The notes under the pieces: model-generated
Told to the model about the DNA's origin: nothing
Seen by the model: only the letters and a program-made list of their open reading frames with translations
The model's database searches: none
Translations under genes and position numbers: made by a program
Assembly: GCF_018155095.1 (NCBI RefSeq)
Contig: NZ_NAAI01000010.1
Location: forward strand, 1 to 62,820
DNA from: Bartonella queenslandensis
GTDB taxonomy: Bacteria; Pseudomonadota; Alphaproteobacteria; Rhizobiales; Rhizobiaceae
Direction: 5' to 3'
Length of the DNA: 62,820 nt
Shown: one piece after another, positions 31,609 through 42,047 of the stretch
Position numbering within the stretch: position 1 is the stretch's first letter
Layout of the letters: each line of letters begins with the position of its first letter

Positions 31609-32757
31609 TTAGCTAAACCAACAAAAATAATCATTAAAGAAGACAAAAATCATGAAAAGAAGAAGAAGGGAGAAACCTAAACGAAAAAAGACTCCCTGAA
31701 TTTTAGTGGATATTTTTCTCCCAGTAATGACCTCAATGACATGAAATAAAAGATGCCCCCCATCAAGCGGTAGAATCGGAAAAAGGTTAATAAAACCAAT
31801 GCTTATTGAGAGAAAAGCAGCTAGATTCAACAAAGAAATAAAACCTGACTCGCTCACTTTCCAAGCAATCTTAACGGTTTTAGAAGGTCCACTTAGCCGA
31901 CAACGGTCTTCTTTTCCTCCGATTAAACGACTCATAAAAAGAACAGTTTGAGTGGTAATAAACGCAGTACGGTTTAATGCTTCTCTTATAGCTGTTACAA
32001 AACCATAGTGAATATTTTTTATATAAGTTGGATCTAAATGTGCAGGATTATTTGAATCAACAGGCACACCTACACCGATCATAGCACTTTGTGTTCGATT
32101 CCCAAACCCATCATCTCGCTCAACGACTTTCGGGGTAATGACCGTTGTAAACATGTGCCCCATTCGTTCTATTTTAAACTCTATCGGTTCTTTTCCGTGA
32201 AAAGCTACGTAATTCATCAAATCTTCAAAACTTTCAACCCGTCGACCATCCATTTCAACAAAACGGTCTCCTACTTCCAAACCGGACTGAATAGCAGGGC
32301 TATCTTTTACCAAGGAACCAACAACGGGTTCAATGACGACACGACCATAAATAAAGAAAAAAAACGTTAAAATAACAACAGTAAAAAGAGCATTGAAAAA
32401 AGGACCAGCAAAAACAGTTGCTGCTTTTTTCCAAGCATGCGCACTGGCAAATGAACCATCAACAATCGGAGATGATGGGGATAATAGCTTATCGTTTTTT
32501 TCCTCATCTCCAACAAACTTTACATAACCTCCTAGGGGAATAAGTGCTAAACGCCATTTCGTGCCATGTTTATCTGTGTAACTGGCTATTTGTGGTCCAA
32601 ATCCAAGTGAAAAAACTAACGCCTTAATACCACACCACCGCCCAATGAGATAATGCCCAAGTTCGTGCACAAAAATGATAAGCATAATGATGAAAAGAAT
32701 ACTCAAACTTCTTAAAAGAAAATCACCCATCGTGACCATATGATTTAAAAGTCCCAA
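31609..32757 (-). CDS. rseP: site-2 protease RseP
   Basis: Inner-membrane zinc metalloprotease that cleaves membrane-bound anti-sigma factors or signal-peptide remnants. It is 382 residues from a TTG at 32757 with GGGGAGAAG correctly spaced; ATGs at codons 7 and 10 are alternatives. The zinc site is HELGH (31-35) in the first helix, one PDZ domain is around 120-200 (VGDRFVEMDGRRVES), and the second metal motif is LFPILPLDGGHLL (325-337). It lies 15 bases after cdsA; a dxr gene is not present between them, which I recall is also so in relatives that use the DRL enzyme instead. Confidence 0.94.
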   Translation of the reverse strand: MGLLNHMVTMGDFLLRSLSILFIIMLIIFVHELGHYLIGRWCGIKALVFSLGFGPQIASYTDKHGTKWRLALIPLGGYVKFVGDEEKNDKLLSPSSPIVDGSFASAHAWKKAATVFAGPFFNALFTVVILTFFFFIYGRVVIEPVVGSLVKDSPAIQSGLEVGDRFVEMDGRRVESFEDLMNYVAFHGKEPIEFKIERMGHMFTTVITPKVVERDDGFGNRTQSAMIGVGVPVDSNNPAHLDPTYIKNIHYGFVTAIREALNRTAFITTQTVLFMSRLIGGKEDRCRLSGPSKTVKIAWKVSESGFISLLNLAAFLSISIGFINLFPILPLDGGHLLFHVIEVITGRKISTKIQGVFFRLGFSLLLLFMIFVFFNDYFCWFS

Positions 32758-32772
32758 AATATCTTCTCCCCA

Positions 32773-33600
32773 TTAAATCATACTAAAAAGATTAAAAGGT
32801 GCATCCATATCAGATATCAATGAACCGATTAAATAAAGAAGACAAGTTGCCCCTACCAATCCATCCATACGATCCATAAAACCACCATGTCCAGGCAATA
32901 AAGAACTGGAGTCTTTAACAGAAAACCGTCTTTTAAGCCACGATTGCCCTAAATCACTCAATTGTGAAACAATTGACAAAACAAGTGTAAGGAGTGGAAC
33001 AAAAAAACTTGCTAAGTTTATATCAAAAAATCCAAAAGCAACCCATATACCACCGAAAACACCAACAAATGTACCACCAAGTGTTCCTGACCATGTTTTA
33101 TTAGGAGAAAATCGTGGTGCTAATTTAGGCCCCCCTAATGCACGTCCGATAAAATATCCACCAATATCGGTTCCCCATACTATCGTAAATAAGAAAATAA
33201 CAACTTGGAACCCCAACATCTCATGATCCCGTAAAAAGCATAAAGCCACAACAGGAAAAGATGCATATAAAAAACCACAAAAAACCCAACCACTGTTTTT
33301 TATAGATATAACAGCCAACACTGCAGCCAATACGATTAAAGCACAAAAAACCAATAAAGCAGATACATTCAATACTAAAAAAAAGCCAAAGAGAAAATAA
33401 AAAATACTTGCTAATATCTTTTGTAAAAAACGCCACTTCTCTTGAGTAATACTCATCCACTCATAAAGAATAAAACCGCCAATACACCATGCAAAAAGAA
33501 AAAAAGTGGTTCCTCCCAACCATGTCAGATACAAAGCAATAACGCCAAATACAAAAGCTGTTAGAACACGATAAACTAAATTAGACAAAACAACATCCAA
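32773..33600 (-). CDS. cdsA: phosphatidate cytidylyltransferase
   Basis: Makes CDP-diacylglycerol, the precursor of all phospholipids. It is 275 residues with about eight transmembrane helices and the CdsA signature near the C-terminus, SDLGQSWLKRRFSVKDSS then LLPGHGGFMDRMDGL. The start is uncertain: TTG at 33600 gives the full length, and a TTG four codons on (33588) has a GGA better placed. No ATG is available nearby. The 641 bases upstream, where uppS is expected, hold no gene, so cdsA may have its own promoter. Confidence 0.92.
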   Translation of the reverse strand: MDVVLSNLVYRVLTAFVFGVIALYLTWLGGTTFFLFAWCIGGFILYEWMSITQEKWRFLQKILASIFYFLFGFFLVLNVSALLVFCALIVLAAVLAVISIKNSGWVFCGFLYASFPVVALCFLRDHEMLGFQVVIFLFTIVWGTDIGGYFIGRALGGPKLAPRFSPNKTWSGTLGGTFVGVFGGIWVAFGFFDINLASFFVPLLTLVLSIVSQLSDLGQSWLKRRFSVKDSSSLLPGHGGFMDRMDGLVGATCLLYLIGSLISDMDAPFNLFSMI

Positions 33601-34241
33601 ACAATAAAAATAGAAAATACAAACTCTAAAATTGATGCAAGAAAAATTGCCCTCTCCAGTATTTTTATTTCATACTTGTACAAATTTCTCTTATAATTTA
33701 CCATAAATGATCTAGTCTACCAAGATAGCGCTTATAAGACGAATAATCAATGAAAACAGCTTCAAAAATCTCCCTTATCAAGGTCAATCCTAAAATAAGT
33801 TTTCAAATATTTTTTCAGACATAAAATGAAACAGCAGCTATCTACACCCTATAACCTCTGCTTTCTCCATCCTCTGCGCATGTTTTATAATGGACGGTAA
33901 GAGTGAAATATTATTTTTGCACTATAGTATTTCCCAGCCTCATTATTTGAGTAATCTCTCATAATGTTTCTCATCATGCAGTTTGACAAAGACATGCCGA
34001 ACAAAAAAATCTCACCATACTATAACAGTGTTCATAAATAAAGGGCGGAACTCACTTGCAGATTAAAGAATAAAAAACTTTAACCCTTTCAAATCAATCT
34101 TTCCTCTATCAAGACGATCAAACGATAAAATAGCCCCCTGTATCACACCTTGCTATCATAGTGAACATTAACTCTATACCCTTTATCCATAAAAATAATT
34201 TACACGCTAGGAGTAGAATATTTTTTTAGCAAAAAACCGTC
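33601..34241. other. gap between frr and cdsA where uppS is expected
   Basis: In most proteobacteria uppS lies between frr and cdsA. I read both strands in all frames and found no stretch like UppS (no MDGNGRWA, no RTSGE-x-RLSNF), only scattered short frames with many stops. Either uppS has moved and this is old non-coding DNA, or it has decayed beyond recognition. Confidence 0.6.
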
Positions 34242-34802
34242 TTAAACGTGCCTAATTTCAGATTCTTTCACGGCTAAAATTTTATCGATATCAGCAATAG
34301 TTTCATCTGTGAGTTTTTGAACTTTATCGGATAAACTATGGGCTTCATCTTGTCCAATTTCACCTTCTTTTTCTAACTTTTTCAAATTGTCCATACCATC
34401 ACGACGAACATGACGTGTAGCAACACGCGCTTGCTCTGCATAGTGATGCGCAATTTTTACAAGCTCCTTACGGCGCTCTTCATTCAACTCAGGCAAAGGA
34501 ATACGTAAATTCGTACCATCAGTTATGGGATTCAAACCAAGACCAGAATCGCGAATAGCGCGTTCAACAGCGCCTACCATCGTTTTATCCCATACAGAAA
34601 CGGAAAGCATCCGTGGTTCGGGAACAGAAATATTAGCAACCTGATTGATGGGTACAACAGAACCATAAGATTCAACAGTTAACGGATCTAATAAACTCGC
34701 CGATGCCCGCCCCGTCCGTAAGCCACCTAATTCATGTTTAAAAGCCGTAATAGCGCCATCCATGCGACGTTTCAGATCATCCATAATTGATGCAACATTC
34801 AT
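34242..34802 (-). CDS. frr: ribosome recycling factor
   Basis: Splits post-termination ribosomes with EF-G. It is 186 residues from the ATG at 34802, which has AAGGAGA at the right distance; 24 upstream open codons overlap pyrH and are not used. Family segments are [46 protein letters not shown] and [14 protein letters not shown]. It lies 37 bases after pyrH. Confidence 0.96.
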   Translation of the reverse strand: MNVASIMDDLKRRMDGAITAFKHELGGLRTGRASASLLDPLTVESYGSVVPINQVANISVPEPRMLSVSVWDKTMVGAVERAIRDSGLGLNPITDGTNLRIPLPELNEERRKELVKIAHHYAEQARVATRHVRRDGMDNLKKLEKEGEIGQDEAHSLSDKVQKLTDETIADIDKILAVKESEIRHV

Positions 34803-34839
34803 ATTTCTGTCTCCTTCAATTGTCCTTTGAAGCTTACCC

Positions 34840-35559
34840 TTATTCCGATACCATTGTAAAGCGCCCTGTTCCATTCAAGACCTTTGCTAAACCGCCTTTT
34901 TCATGAATGGAATACACAATAATCGGTACATTGTTTTCACGGGCTAAAGTGACCGCCGTTGAATCCATAACTGATAATCCCCATTGCAAAATTTCAACAT
35001 GTGTTAATTGGTCAAAACGCTTAGCTGTAGGATCTATCTTTGGATCGGCTGAATAAATACCATCGACTTGCGTTCCTTTAAGAAGAACATCTGCACCAAT
35101 TTCTGCTGCACGTAAAGTCGCAGCAGAATCAGTGGTAAAAAAGGGATTTCCTGTACCACCCGCAAAAATAACAACTTTTCCCTGATTCATATAAGCTATT
35201 GCTTTACGTTGCGAAAAACTTTCACAAATTTGTGGCATAGCAATCGCAGAGAGCACGACCGTTTCAACTCCTAGTTTTGTCAATGATGTTCGCAATGCTA
35301 AAGAATTAATGGCTGTTGCAAGCATTCCCATATGATCACCTGTCACGCGATCCCCACCATGTGAAGCAACAGCAACGCCACGAAAAATATTTCCCCCACC
35401 AATAACAACTGCAACTTCTACCCCCATTGCGCGCACTTCCGCAATATCTGCGGCAATACGGTCGACAACAGAAACATCAATGCCAAAACTCTGTCCCCCC
35501 ATAAGAGCTTCACCAGAAGCCTTTAAAAGAATACGTTTATACGGACGTGCTAATGCCAT
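34840..35559 (-). CDS. pyrH: uridylate kinase
   Basis: Phosphorylates UMP to UDP. It is 239 residues, a hexameric amino-acid-kinase fold enzyme. Family marks are [11 protein letters not shown] near the N-terminus, [42 protein letters not shown] and [14 protein letters not shown]. The ATG at 35559 has GGGGAG upstream. It lies in the rpsB-tsf-pyrH-frr order. Confidence 0.97.
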   Translation of the reverse strand: MALARPYKRILLKASGEALMGGQSFGIDVSVVDRIAADIAEVRAMGVEVAVVIGGGNIFRGVAVASHGGDRVTGDHMGMLATAINSLALRTSLTKLGVETVVLSAIAMPQICESFSQRKAIAYMNQGKVVIFAGGTGNPFFTTDSAATLRAAEIGADVLLKGTQVDGIYSADPKIDPTAKRFDQLTHVEILQWGLSVMDSTAVTLARENNVPIIVYSIHEKGGLAKVLNGTGRFTMVSE

Positions 35560-35609
35560 TCATAATCTCCCCAAAAGCACATTTACTTTTTTGCTTTTGA
35601 CACCACGAA

Positions 35610-35637
35610 GGGCACCACTTTTTTTCACGTGACGCCC
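35610..35637 (-). promoter_or_regulatory. RNA hairpin in the tsf-pyrH spacer
   Basis: On the minus strand GGGCGTCAC and GTGGTGCCC pair over 9 bp (two G-U pairs) round a 10-base A-rich loop. On the plus strand the two G-U pairs become mismatches, so the structure fits the operon transcript. No long T-run follows directly. It may act as an attenuator or an RNA-processing or stability element between tsf and pyrH. Confidence 0.5.
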
Positions 35638-35716
35638 TCACAACAATTACGCTATTCCCATCAGAGCTTCTAAAACCAATGATGATTTTAAATCTCTGAT
35701 CAAGAGTTTGCAATAA

Positions 35717-36640
35717 CTAGCCTTTTACAGCTGCCGCAACCTCTGCAGCAAAATCAGACTCCTCTTTTTCTACACCTTCTCCGAGTGCAAAACGAATAAA
35801 GCCCGTAATTTTTGCTGGAGCACCAATTGATTTCTCAGCATCCTTTAAAGCAGCCTCAACAGTTATATCAGGATTCATAACAAAAGCTTGAGAAAGCAAA
35901 ACAACCTCTTCAAAAAACTTACGCATACGTCCTTCCACCATTTTCTCAATGATATTTTCAGGCTTTCCAGACTGACGTGCTTGATCTGAAAAAATTGCTT
36001 TTTCACGTTCAACAGCACCAGAATCAACATCTTGTGCTGTAAGCGCTAATGGATTGGTTGCCGCAATATGCATTGCAACCTGCCGACCAAAAGCAAGAGC
36101 AGCTTCCTTATTTCCCGTTGTTTCAATTGCAACCAAAACACCAAGTTTTCCAAGCCCATCAGCCACACTATTGTGTATATAAGTCGCAACAACACCATTC
36201 TCAACAGACAATTTAGCGGAACGACGAAATGTCATATTCTCGCCAATTGTACCAATTGCATCTTTAATTGTAAGCTCTACAGTCTTCTCAGAGCCTGGAT
36301 AAAGAGAAACAGAAACAGATTCAACATCACCTGGCGTATCTAAAGCAGCAGTTGCTACGTTACGCACAATGTCTTGGAATCCATCATTGCGTGCAACAAA
36401 ATCTGTTTCAGAGTTAATCTCAACCAAAACTGCATGTGAATCTTTTGATATGACGCCGATTAATCCTTCAGCTGCTGTACGACCAGCCTTTTTATCTGCT
36501 TTAGCTATCCCTTTTTTACGAAGCCAATCAACAGCAGCTTCCATATCACCATTGGTTTCTGCTAGAGCGGCTTTACAGTCCATCATTCCAGCGCCAGATA
36601 ATTCTCGAAGTTCTTTTACTTGTGCAGCAGTAACGCTCAT
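35717..36640 (-). CDS. tsf: elongation factor Ts
   Basis: Recycles EF-Tu by exchanging GDP for GTP. It is 307 residues: N-terminal UBA-like domain with [18 protein letters not shown], the core motif [11 protein letters not shown] (about 76-86), and [10 protein letters not shown] later. The ATG at 36640 has GAGG 5 bases upstream. It follows rpsB by about 100 bases and precedes pyrH by 157. Confidence 0.97.
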   Translation of the reverse strand: MSVTAAQVKELRELSGAGMMDCKAALAETNGDMEAAVDWLRKKGIAKADKKAGRTAAEGLIGVISKDSHAVLVEINSETDFVARNDGFQDIVRNVATAALDTPGDVESVSVSLYPGSEKTVELTIKDAIGTIGENMTFRRSAKLSVENGVVATYIHNSVADGLGKLGVLVAIETTGNKEAALAFGRQVAMHIAATNPLALTAQDVDSGAVEREKAIFSDQARQSGKPENIIEKMVEGRMRKFFEEVVLLSQAFVMNPDITVEAALKDAEKSIGAPAKITGFIRFALGEGVEKEESDFAAEVAAAVKG

Positions 36641-36743
36641 ATTTGCCTCTTTATTCTATAACAGTGAAACCGTGCAAATTTCCTCTGCACGCCTATAACT
36701 TCTTCTTTAGATAATATAAAGTACCTTAATTAGGTGTTTTATA

Positions 36744-37523
36744 TCACTCAGAAACTGCCAAAACCGCACTTTCTTCCAAAACAGGCTCCATAGGCGCATC
36801 AACTTGAGCTCCTAGATCGATACCCATTGCACCTTGCTGACGAGCAATACCATCAAGAGCAGCACGAGCAAAAAGATCGCAATAAAGAGAAATTGCACGT
36901 GAAGCATCGTCATTACCTGGTATTGGATGTGTTACATCATCGGGATCACAATTGGTATCAATAATAGCAATCACTGGAATACCTAAACGTTTTGCTTCTT
37001 GGAGTGCAATATTTTCTTTATTTGTATCGATAACAAAGATAAGATCTGGAACAGATCCCATATCTTTAATACCACCAAGCGCACGATCAAGCTTTTCACG
37101 ATCACGTTCAAGATTTAAACGTTCTTTTTTGGTAAAGCCTTGCGCTTCAGCAGCAAGAATTTTATCAAGCTTCCGCAAACGATGTATTGAATTGGAAATT
37201 GTTTTCCAGTTCGTCAGCATACCGCCAAGCCAACGCGCATTAACGTAATATTGGGCGGAGCGATTTGCTGCATCAGCAATAATTTCAGATGCCTGCCGTT
37301 TTGTGCCAACAAAGAGAATACGGCCACCACGCGCAACAGTATCTGAAACAAGTTTAAGCGCTTGATGTAAAAGTGGAACGGTCTGAGCAAGATCAATAAT
37401 ATGAATGTTATTACGCTGACCATAAATATAGGGGGCCATTTTGGGATTCCAGCGATGAGTCTGGTGACCAAAATGAACACCTGCTTCTAAAAGCTGGTGC
37501 ATAGTAAAATCGGGTAGTGCCAT
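36744..37523 (-). CDS. rpsB: 30S ribosomal protein S2
   Basis: Small-subunit protein, 259 residues. Typical segments are [49 protein letters not shown] and [13 protein letters not shown]. The C-terminal 25 residues are an acidic extension seen in alphaproteobacterial S2. The ATG has AAAGGA well placed. It is the first gene of the operon, with a possible promoter about 130 bases upstream. Confidence 0.97.
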   Translation of the reverse strand: MALPDFTMHQLLEAGVHFGHQTHRWNPKMAPYIYGQRNNIHIIDLAQTVPLLHQALKLVSDTVARGGRILFVGTKRQASEIIADAANRSAQYYVNARWLGGMLTNWKTISNSIHRLRKLDKILAAEAQGFTKKERLNLERDREKLDRALGGIKDMGSVPDLIFVIDTNKENIALQEAKRLGIPVIAIIDTNCDPDDVTHPIPGNDDASRAISLYCDLFARAALDGIARQQGAMGIDLGAQVDAPMEPVLEESAVLAVSE

Positions 37524-37648
37524 AAATTTTATCCTTTCCGGTTCAACCTCCGCGGAAAAAGCAGGAAAACCTACTACCGGCGGATGCTTGCTAGACTTTT
37601 CTCACAGATCATCTATAGGCACCCAAACTCCGCGTGTGGAATAGCGCA

Positions 37649-37676
37649 AACATACTGATATTTGATTCTTTTTCAA
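37649..37676 (-). promoter_or_regulatory. possible promoter of the rpsB operon
   Basis: On the minus strand TTGAAA, 16 bases, TATGTT, about 130 bases before the rpsB start and just after the end of eipB. The -35 is preceded by C, as in alphaproteobacterial CTTGA-type promoters. The leader between it and rpsB contains a CCGCGG palindrome next to the ribosome site. Confidence 0.4.
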
Positions 37677-37690
37677 GTCATTTTCTTCAA

Positions 37691-38527
37691 TCATTTAATA
37701 TTTACATTTGCACATTGATCAAGATCTTTTCCAAGTTCCAGGAATTCAAGACTGTTCAATTTTGCACGCACTGAAAAAGTTCCATAATCTATATGAAGAT
37801 CACGCATAACACCATTCTCATGCAAGAGAAAACTGCTTCGATAAACCGGCAAGCCATCTTTATTTTCACTATCATCAAAATAAGAGATTGTAACAGGCCA
37901 ATATTCTTCTTCATCCAATTTTCTCATTTTTTCCGTCTCACTGTCAGATAAAAGCGCCTTCTTTTCCCCTATGGCGATACTTTCTTTTATAACTTTATCT
38001 GCTTTATTTGTCCCATCAAATACAGTAACATTATAAAAATGATCCCCTGCTTTTGCATGGCGGATAATATTCTTTAGTTGCATCATTGGAAATTCTGCCA
38101 TTGCGAGCTTATATTTTTTTTCTTTTGGCTTTTTTAAGGTAACCGTAATACCATCTCCCGTTCGCTCCGCGACCCCTTCGGCACGATGTGAAACCTCTTC
38201 TCCCTCTTGATCGGTAATATTAAAACGAAATGTACGGCTGTCACCTGTTTCATAGCTCGTCGTCCGTTGATCCGTTAAACGGACCGGCATATCTTCAATA
38301 TGAAGGCGACTAATAAAACGGAAACGTGTGCTATAGCCTTGGCATGCCGAACCAGTGAGCTCGTAAACCATTCGCCCTGACATCCCAGAAATTGTCATTT
38401 CATGAGAAACACTATCGAGATGAAAATCATAAATTGCTCGATGAGGTACAATAAAAATAGGCTCTTCAGCTCTCGCTGTACAGAAAAAAACAATATATAA
38501 AATTATTATAAATAATGCTCTAATCAT
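37691..38527 (-). CDS. eipB: cell envelope integrity protein EipB (DUF1849)
   Basis: A 278-residue periplasmic protein of the DUF1849 family. The ATG at 38527 gives a clean signal peptide (MIRALFIIILYIVFFCTARA); 17 upstream open codons are not used. The mature part has HRAIYDFHLD, then GRMVYELTGSACQGY and a C-terminal DQCAN, giving the two cysteines known to form a disulfide in Brucella EipB, where the protein is needed for envelope integrity. The central beta-rich part has MQLKNIIRHAKAGDHFYNV. It lies 167 bases upstream of rpsB on the same strand and is divergent from ridA. Confidence 0.9.
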   Translation of the reverse strand: MIRALFIIILYIVFFCTARAEEPIFIVPHRAIYDFHLDSVSHEMTISGMSGRMVYELTGSACQGYSTRFRFISRLHIEDMPVRLTDQRTTSYETGDSRTFRFNITDQEGEEVSHRAEGVAERTGDGITVTLKKPKEKKYKLAMAEFPMMQLKNIIRHAKAGDHFYNVTVFDGTNKADKVIKESIAIGEKKALLSDSETEKMRKLDEEEYWPVTISYFDDSENKDGLPVYRSSFLLHENGVMRDLHIDYGTFSVRAKLNSLEFLELGKDLDQCANVNIK

Positions 38528-38669
38528 TCCCAAATTCCAAACTTTCTCCCCGTTGCATAACATCATACAATAAGGCAAAAAAGGCTAATTTCTCAATTAA
38601 CCACACATTTCCTTAAATTAAAAAATAGGTTATGCAATGAATATATAGAACAGCTATGGAGTTTAAATT

Positions 38670-39131
38670 ATGACCAATGTGATTGAAAGAAACTTAGAAA
38701 CATTTGGAATCACTCTTCCTGCAGCAACGCAACCCCTTGCCAATTACATCACAACTTCACAAAGTGGCAATCAACTTTTTATTTCTGGGCAGCTCCCTCT
38801 TATAAATGGAAAACCAATAGCTATTGGTAAAGTTGGAGCAACTGTGAATGCCGAACAAGCCCAAAAAGCATCTGAAGCTTGTGCTCTCAATATTCTCGCT
38901 CAACTCAAAGCAACTTTGGGTGATCTCAATAGAATAAAACGCGTGGTCAAAATTACTGTTTTTGTGGCTGTCGATTCTCATTTTACTGATATCCCTTTTG
39001 TCGCCAATGGAGCTTCTGATTTATTCGTCAACATTCTTGGTGAAATTGGGAAACACGCCCGTTCTGCTATTGGTGTTGCCTCTCTTCCTATGGATGTTCC
39101 TGTAGAAGTTGAAGCCATGATAGAAATCTAA
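38670..39131 (+). CDS. RidA family protein (YjgF/YER057c/UK114)
   Basis: A 153-residue member of the RidA superfamily, which hydrolyses reactive enamine/imine intermediates. Visible are GNQLFISGQLPLINGKP and, near the C-terminus, GKHARSAIGVASLPMDVPVE, where the Arg of ARSAIGV is the imine-binding residue of active RidA. It is longer than E. coli RidA (128), matching the YjgF subgroup with an N-terminal extension. GGAG precedes the ATG. It stands alone between eipB and the HIT gene. The specific substrate is unknown. Confidence 0.88.
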   Translation: MTNVIERNLETFGITLPAATQPLANYITTSQSGNQLFISGQLPLINGKPIAIGKVGATVNAEQAQKASEACALNILAQLKATLGDLNRIKRVVKITVFVAVDSHFTDIPFVANGASDLFVNILGEIGKHARSAIGVASLPMDVPVEVEAMIEI

Positions 39132-39259
39132 ATCTTCATTAAAAATAGTGCGTCTCTTAAAGGTAACTGAAGTCAAAATATTTTTTGTCTTTCGATAAAC
39201 CTTGCATTTTTCCATTTTGAAATTAGAATTTTAAACTTACAATAAAAGGAAATATTTGT

Positions 39260-39682
39260 ATGAAACAAGATTATGACAATAACAATATTTTTGCTAAATT
39301 AATTCGTAATGAAATCCCTTCTGTTCGTGTTTACGAAGATGATGATGTTATTGGCTTCATGGATATCATGCCACAAGCACCAGGACATACGCTGGTCATT
39401 CCCAAAAAAGGTTCTAGAAACTTACTTGATGCCGATACTGAAGTATTATTTCCTGTTATTAAAGCTGTTCAAAAAATTGCCAATGCCGTCAAAAAGGCCT
39501 TTCAAGCAGATGGTATAACGATCATGCAATTCAATGAAGCGGCTAGTCAACAAACCGTTTATCATCTCCACTTCCATATTATACCACGTATGGAAGGAAT
39601 AGAACTTACCCCTCACAGTGAGGTGATAACACCTACAGAAATACTTGAGGAAAATGCAAAAAAAATTCGTGCTGCCTTGTAA
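39260..39682 (+). CDS. HIT family nucleotide hydrolase (HinT-like)
   Basis: A 140-residue histidine-triad protein. The triad is HLHFHI with His102, His104 and His106, and the N-terminal FAKLIRNEIPSVRVYEDD and MPQAPGHTLVIPKK are typical. It is expected to cleave AMP conjugates such as aminoacyl- or lysyl-adenylates. AAAGGA precedes the ATG. It converges with clpA, with 7 bases between stops, and no terminator hairpin fits in that gap. Confidence 0.92.
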   Translation: MKQDYDNNNIFAKLIRNEIPSVRVYEDDDVIGFMDIMPQAPGHTLVIPKKGSRNLLDADTEVLFPVIKAVQKIANAVKKAFQADGITIMQFNEAASQQTVYHLHFHIIPRMEGIELTPHSEVITPTEILEENAKKIRAAL

Positions 39683-39689
39683 CATGCTC

Positions 39690-42041
39690 TTAAGATGTTG
39701 TTCTTTTCTTTCCAGCATGTTTTTTTGTAAAACTTTGCGTTTTACTTTTCTTTGAGCTAAAAGATAGATCGGAAGAAGAAATTTCTAACTGTAATTTTTC
39801 TTTTTCACCACTTGATTTTTGTGTCAATACCCGAACAATGCCACCATTGCGTAACTTTCCAAATAAAATTTCATCTGCTAATGGCTTTTTAATATATTCT
39901 TGTATAACACGGCCTAATGGACGTGCTCCCATTTGAGAATCATATCCTTTATTGGACAGCCATAAAGTAGCAGAAGGGCTTAATTCAAAACTGATCTCCC
40001 GATCAGCCAATTGTGCTTCAAGCTGAAAAATAAATTTTTGCACTATCTGATTGATGCTTAAGTAAGATAAAGGCGCAAACGGAATAATTGCATCTAAACG
40101 ATTACGAAATTCTGGTGTAAATAACCGATTGATTGCTTCTATATCCTCACCATCACGATGGACTTTTCCAAATCCAATAGCTGATTTTGCCATATCTGAA
40201 GCACCAGCATTGGTTGTCATAATCAAAATAATATTGCGAAAATCAATTTTCTTGCCGTTATGGTCTGTTAATCGACCATAATCCATGACCTGCAATAAAA
40301 TATTAAATAACTCTGGATGAGCTTTTTCAATCTCATCGAGCAATAGGACTGCGTGAGGCTTCTGATCAACTGCATCTGTAAGAAGGCCTCCTTGATCAAA
40401 CCCTATGTAACCTGGAGGAGCACCGATTAAGCGCGCTACCGTATGACGCTCCATATATTCTGACATATCAAAACGTAATAATTCAATGCCCAAAGATGAT
40501 GCAAGCTGTTTTGCAACTTCAGTTTTTCCAACACCTGTTGGTCCTGAAAATAAATAACTTCCTATTGGCTTATCTGGCTCGCGTAAACCTGCTCGTGCCA
40601 ATTTTATGGATGAAACTAAGACGGAAATTGCCTGATCTTGCCCATAAACAACGTGCTTGAGTTCTCTTTCAAGCTTACTCAATATCTTCTGATCATTCCG
40701 CGAAACTGTTTTGGGTGGAATCCTTGCAATTGTAGCAACAGTTGCTTCAATTTCTTTAACACCTATCGTCTTTTTTCGCTGTTTTTGTGGCAAAAGCTTT
40801 TGTGCTGCGCCACTTTCATCAATAATATCAATTGCTTTGTCAGGTAACCTACGATCAACTATATAGCGTGAAGACAATTCTACGGATGCCTTCATCGCCT
40901 GATCTGTATATTTGATCTGATGAAAATCTTCAAAGTAAGTCTTCATTCCCTGCAAAATCTTAATCGCATCAGGAACAGAAGGTTCATTAATATCAATCTT
41001 CTGAAAACGGCGCTCTAAAGCACGGTCTTGTTCAAAGAATTTTCGATATTCTCTGTAAGTGGTCGACCCAATACATCGCATAGCTCCAGAAGATAATGCA
41101 GGTTTTAAAAGATTTGCTGCATCCATATTTCCCCCTAATGTTGCTCCTGCACCAATTAAGGTATGAATTTCATCAATAAATAAAATAGCATCTGGATATA
41201 GCTCAAACTCTTTAATAACTTGCTTTAATCGTTCTTCAAAATCACCGCGATAACGTGTACCAGCAACAAGTCCCCCCATATCAAGAGAAAATATCGTTGC
41301 ATTTGATAAAACTTCAGGCACTTGCCCATCAACAATGCGCTTTGCCAATCCCTCAATGATAGCGGTTTTTCCTACTCCAGGATCACCAACCAAAAGCGGA
41401 TTATTTTTTGATCTTCGACATAAAATCTGAATCATCCGTGAAATTTCTCTTTCACGACCAATTAATGAATCTATTTTTCCATTCCGTGCTTTACAATTGA
41501 GATCCACACAATAACTCGTTAAAGCACTTGTTATCCTTTCACCATTGTCTGAAATCTGCTGATCTAATTGCTCTTCAAGACCTTCAAGTAACATGGATAA
41601 TCCATCATCACGCGTAATACCATGTGAAATAAAACGTACAGCATCATAGCGTGTCATGCCCATCTCTTGAAGAAAATAGGCAGCATGGCTTTCACGTTCA
41701 GAAAAAATTGCAACAAGAACATTTGCCCCTGACACTTCATCTTTTCCAGCAGATTGCGCGTGAATCACCGCACGTTGGATAACACGTTGGAAAAAAGCTG
41801 TAGGTTTTGTATCCTCATCAGCTCTAATCTGTTCATCTAACTCTGAGCGAATATAATTGGTTAAACGCTCGCGCAATTCCTCCACATCTACTTGGCATGC
41901 CTGAATAACGGAATTTGCATCAGCATCATCTAACAGCGCAAGGAGAAGATGCTCTAATGTTGCATATTCATGCCGCGCTTGAGTAGCAATTGTTAATGCA
42001 CGATGCAAAACCTCTTCAAGACTAGGTGTAAAAGATGGCAT
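39690..42041 (-). CDS. clpA: ATP-dependent Clp protease ATP-binding subunit ClpA
   Basis: AAA+ unfoldase feeding substrates to ClpP. It is 783 residues: N-terminal Clp repeat domain (1-150), first AAA module with GDPGVGKT (219-226) and FIDEIH, second module with GPTGVGKT (500-507) and LLDEIEKAHPELF. The P-loop tripeptide seen in ClpP-binding unfoldases cannot be confirmed by eye. The last 30 residues are Lys/Ser-rich. It follows clpS by 6 bases and is translationally close to it; GTGAGGAATT precedes the ATG. Confidence 0.95.
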   Translation of the reverse strand: MPSFTPSLEEVLHRALTIATQARHEYATLEHLLLALLDDADANSVIQACQVDVEELRERLTNYIRSELDEQIRADEDTKPTAFFQRVIQRAVIHAQSAGKDEVSGANVLVAIFSERESHAAYFLQEMGMTRYDAVRFISHGITRDDGLSMLLEGLEEQLDQQISDNGERITSALTSYCVDLNCKARNGKIDSLIGREREISRMIQILCRRSKNNPLLVGDPGVGKTAIIEGLAKRIVDGQVPEVLSNATIFSLDMGGLVAGTRYRGDFEERLKQVIKEFELYPDAILFIDEIHTLIGAGATLGGNMDAANLLKPALSSGAMRCIGSTTYREYRKFFEQDRALERRFQKIDINEPSVPDAIKILQGMKTYFEDFHQIKYTDQAMKASVELSSRYIVDRRLPDKAIDIIDESGAAQKLLPQKQRKKTIGVKEIEATVATIARIPPKTVSRNDQKILSKLERELKHVVYGQDQAISVLVSSIKLARAGLREPDKPIGSYLFSGPTGVGKTEVAKQLASSLGIELLRFDMSEYMERHTVARLIGAPPGYIGFDQGGLLTDAVDQKPHAVLLLDEIEKAHPELFNILLQVMDYGRLTDHNGKKIDFRNIILIMTTNAGASDMAKSAIGFGKVHRDGEDIEAINRLFTPEFRNRLDAIIPFAPLSYLSINQIVQKFIFQLEAQLADREISFELSPSATLWLSNKGYDSQMGARPLGRVIQEYIKKPLADEILFGKLRNGGIVRVLTQKSSGEKEKLQLEISSSDLSFSSKKSKTQSFTKKHAGKKRTTS

Positions 42042-42047
42042 AATTCC

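Noticed and set aside
33880..33960. An F-I-M-D-G-K peptide on the plus strand in the uppS gap, resembling the UppS start FIMDGNGRW
   Set aside because: It is on the strand opposite to the operon, the next residues do not match UppS, and a stop follows soon. A six-residue match is likely chance.
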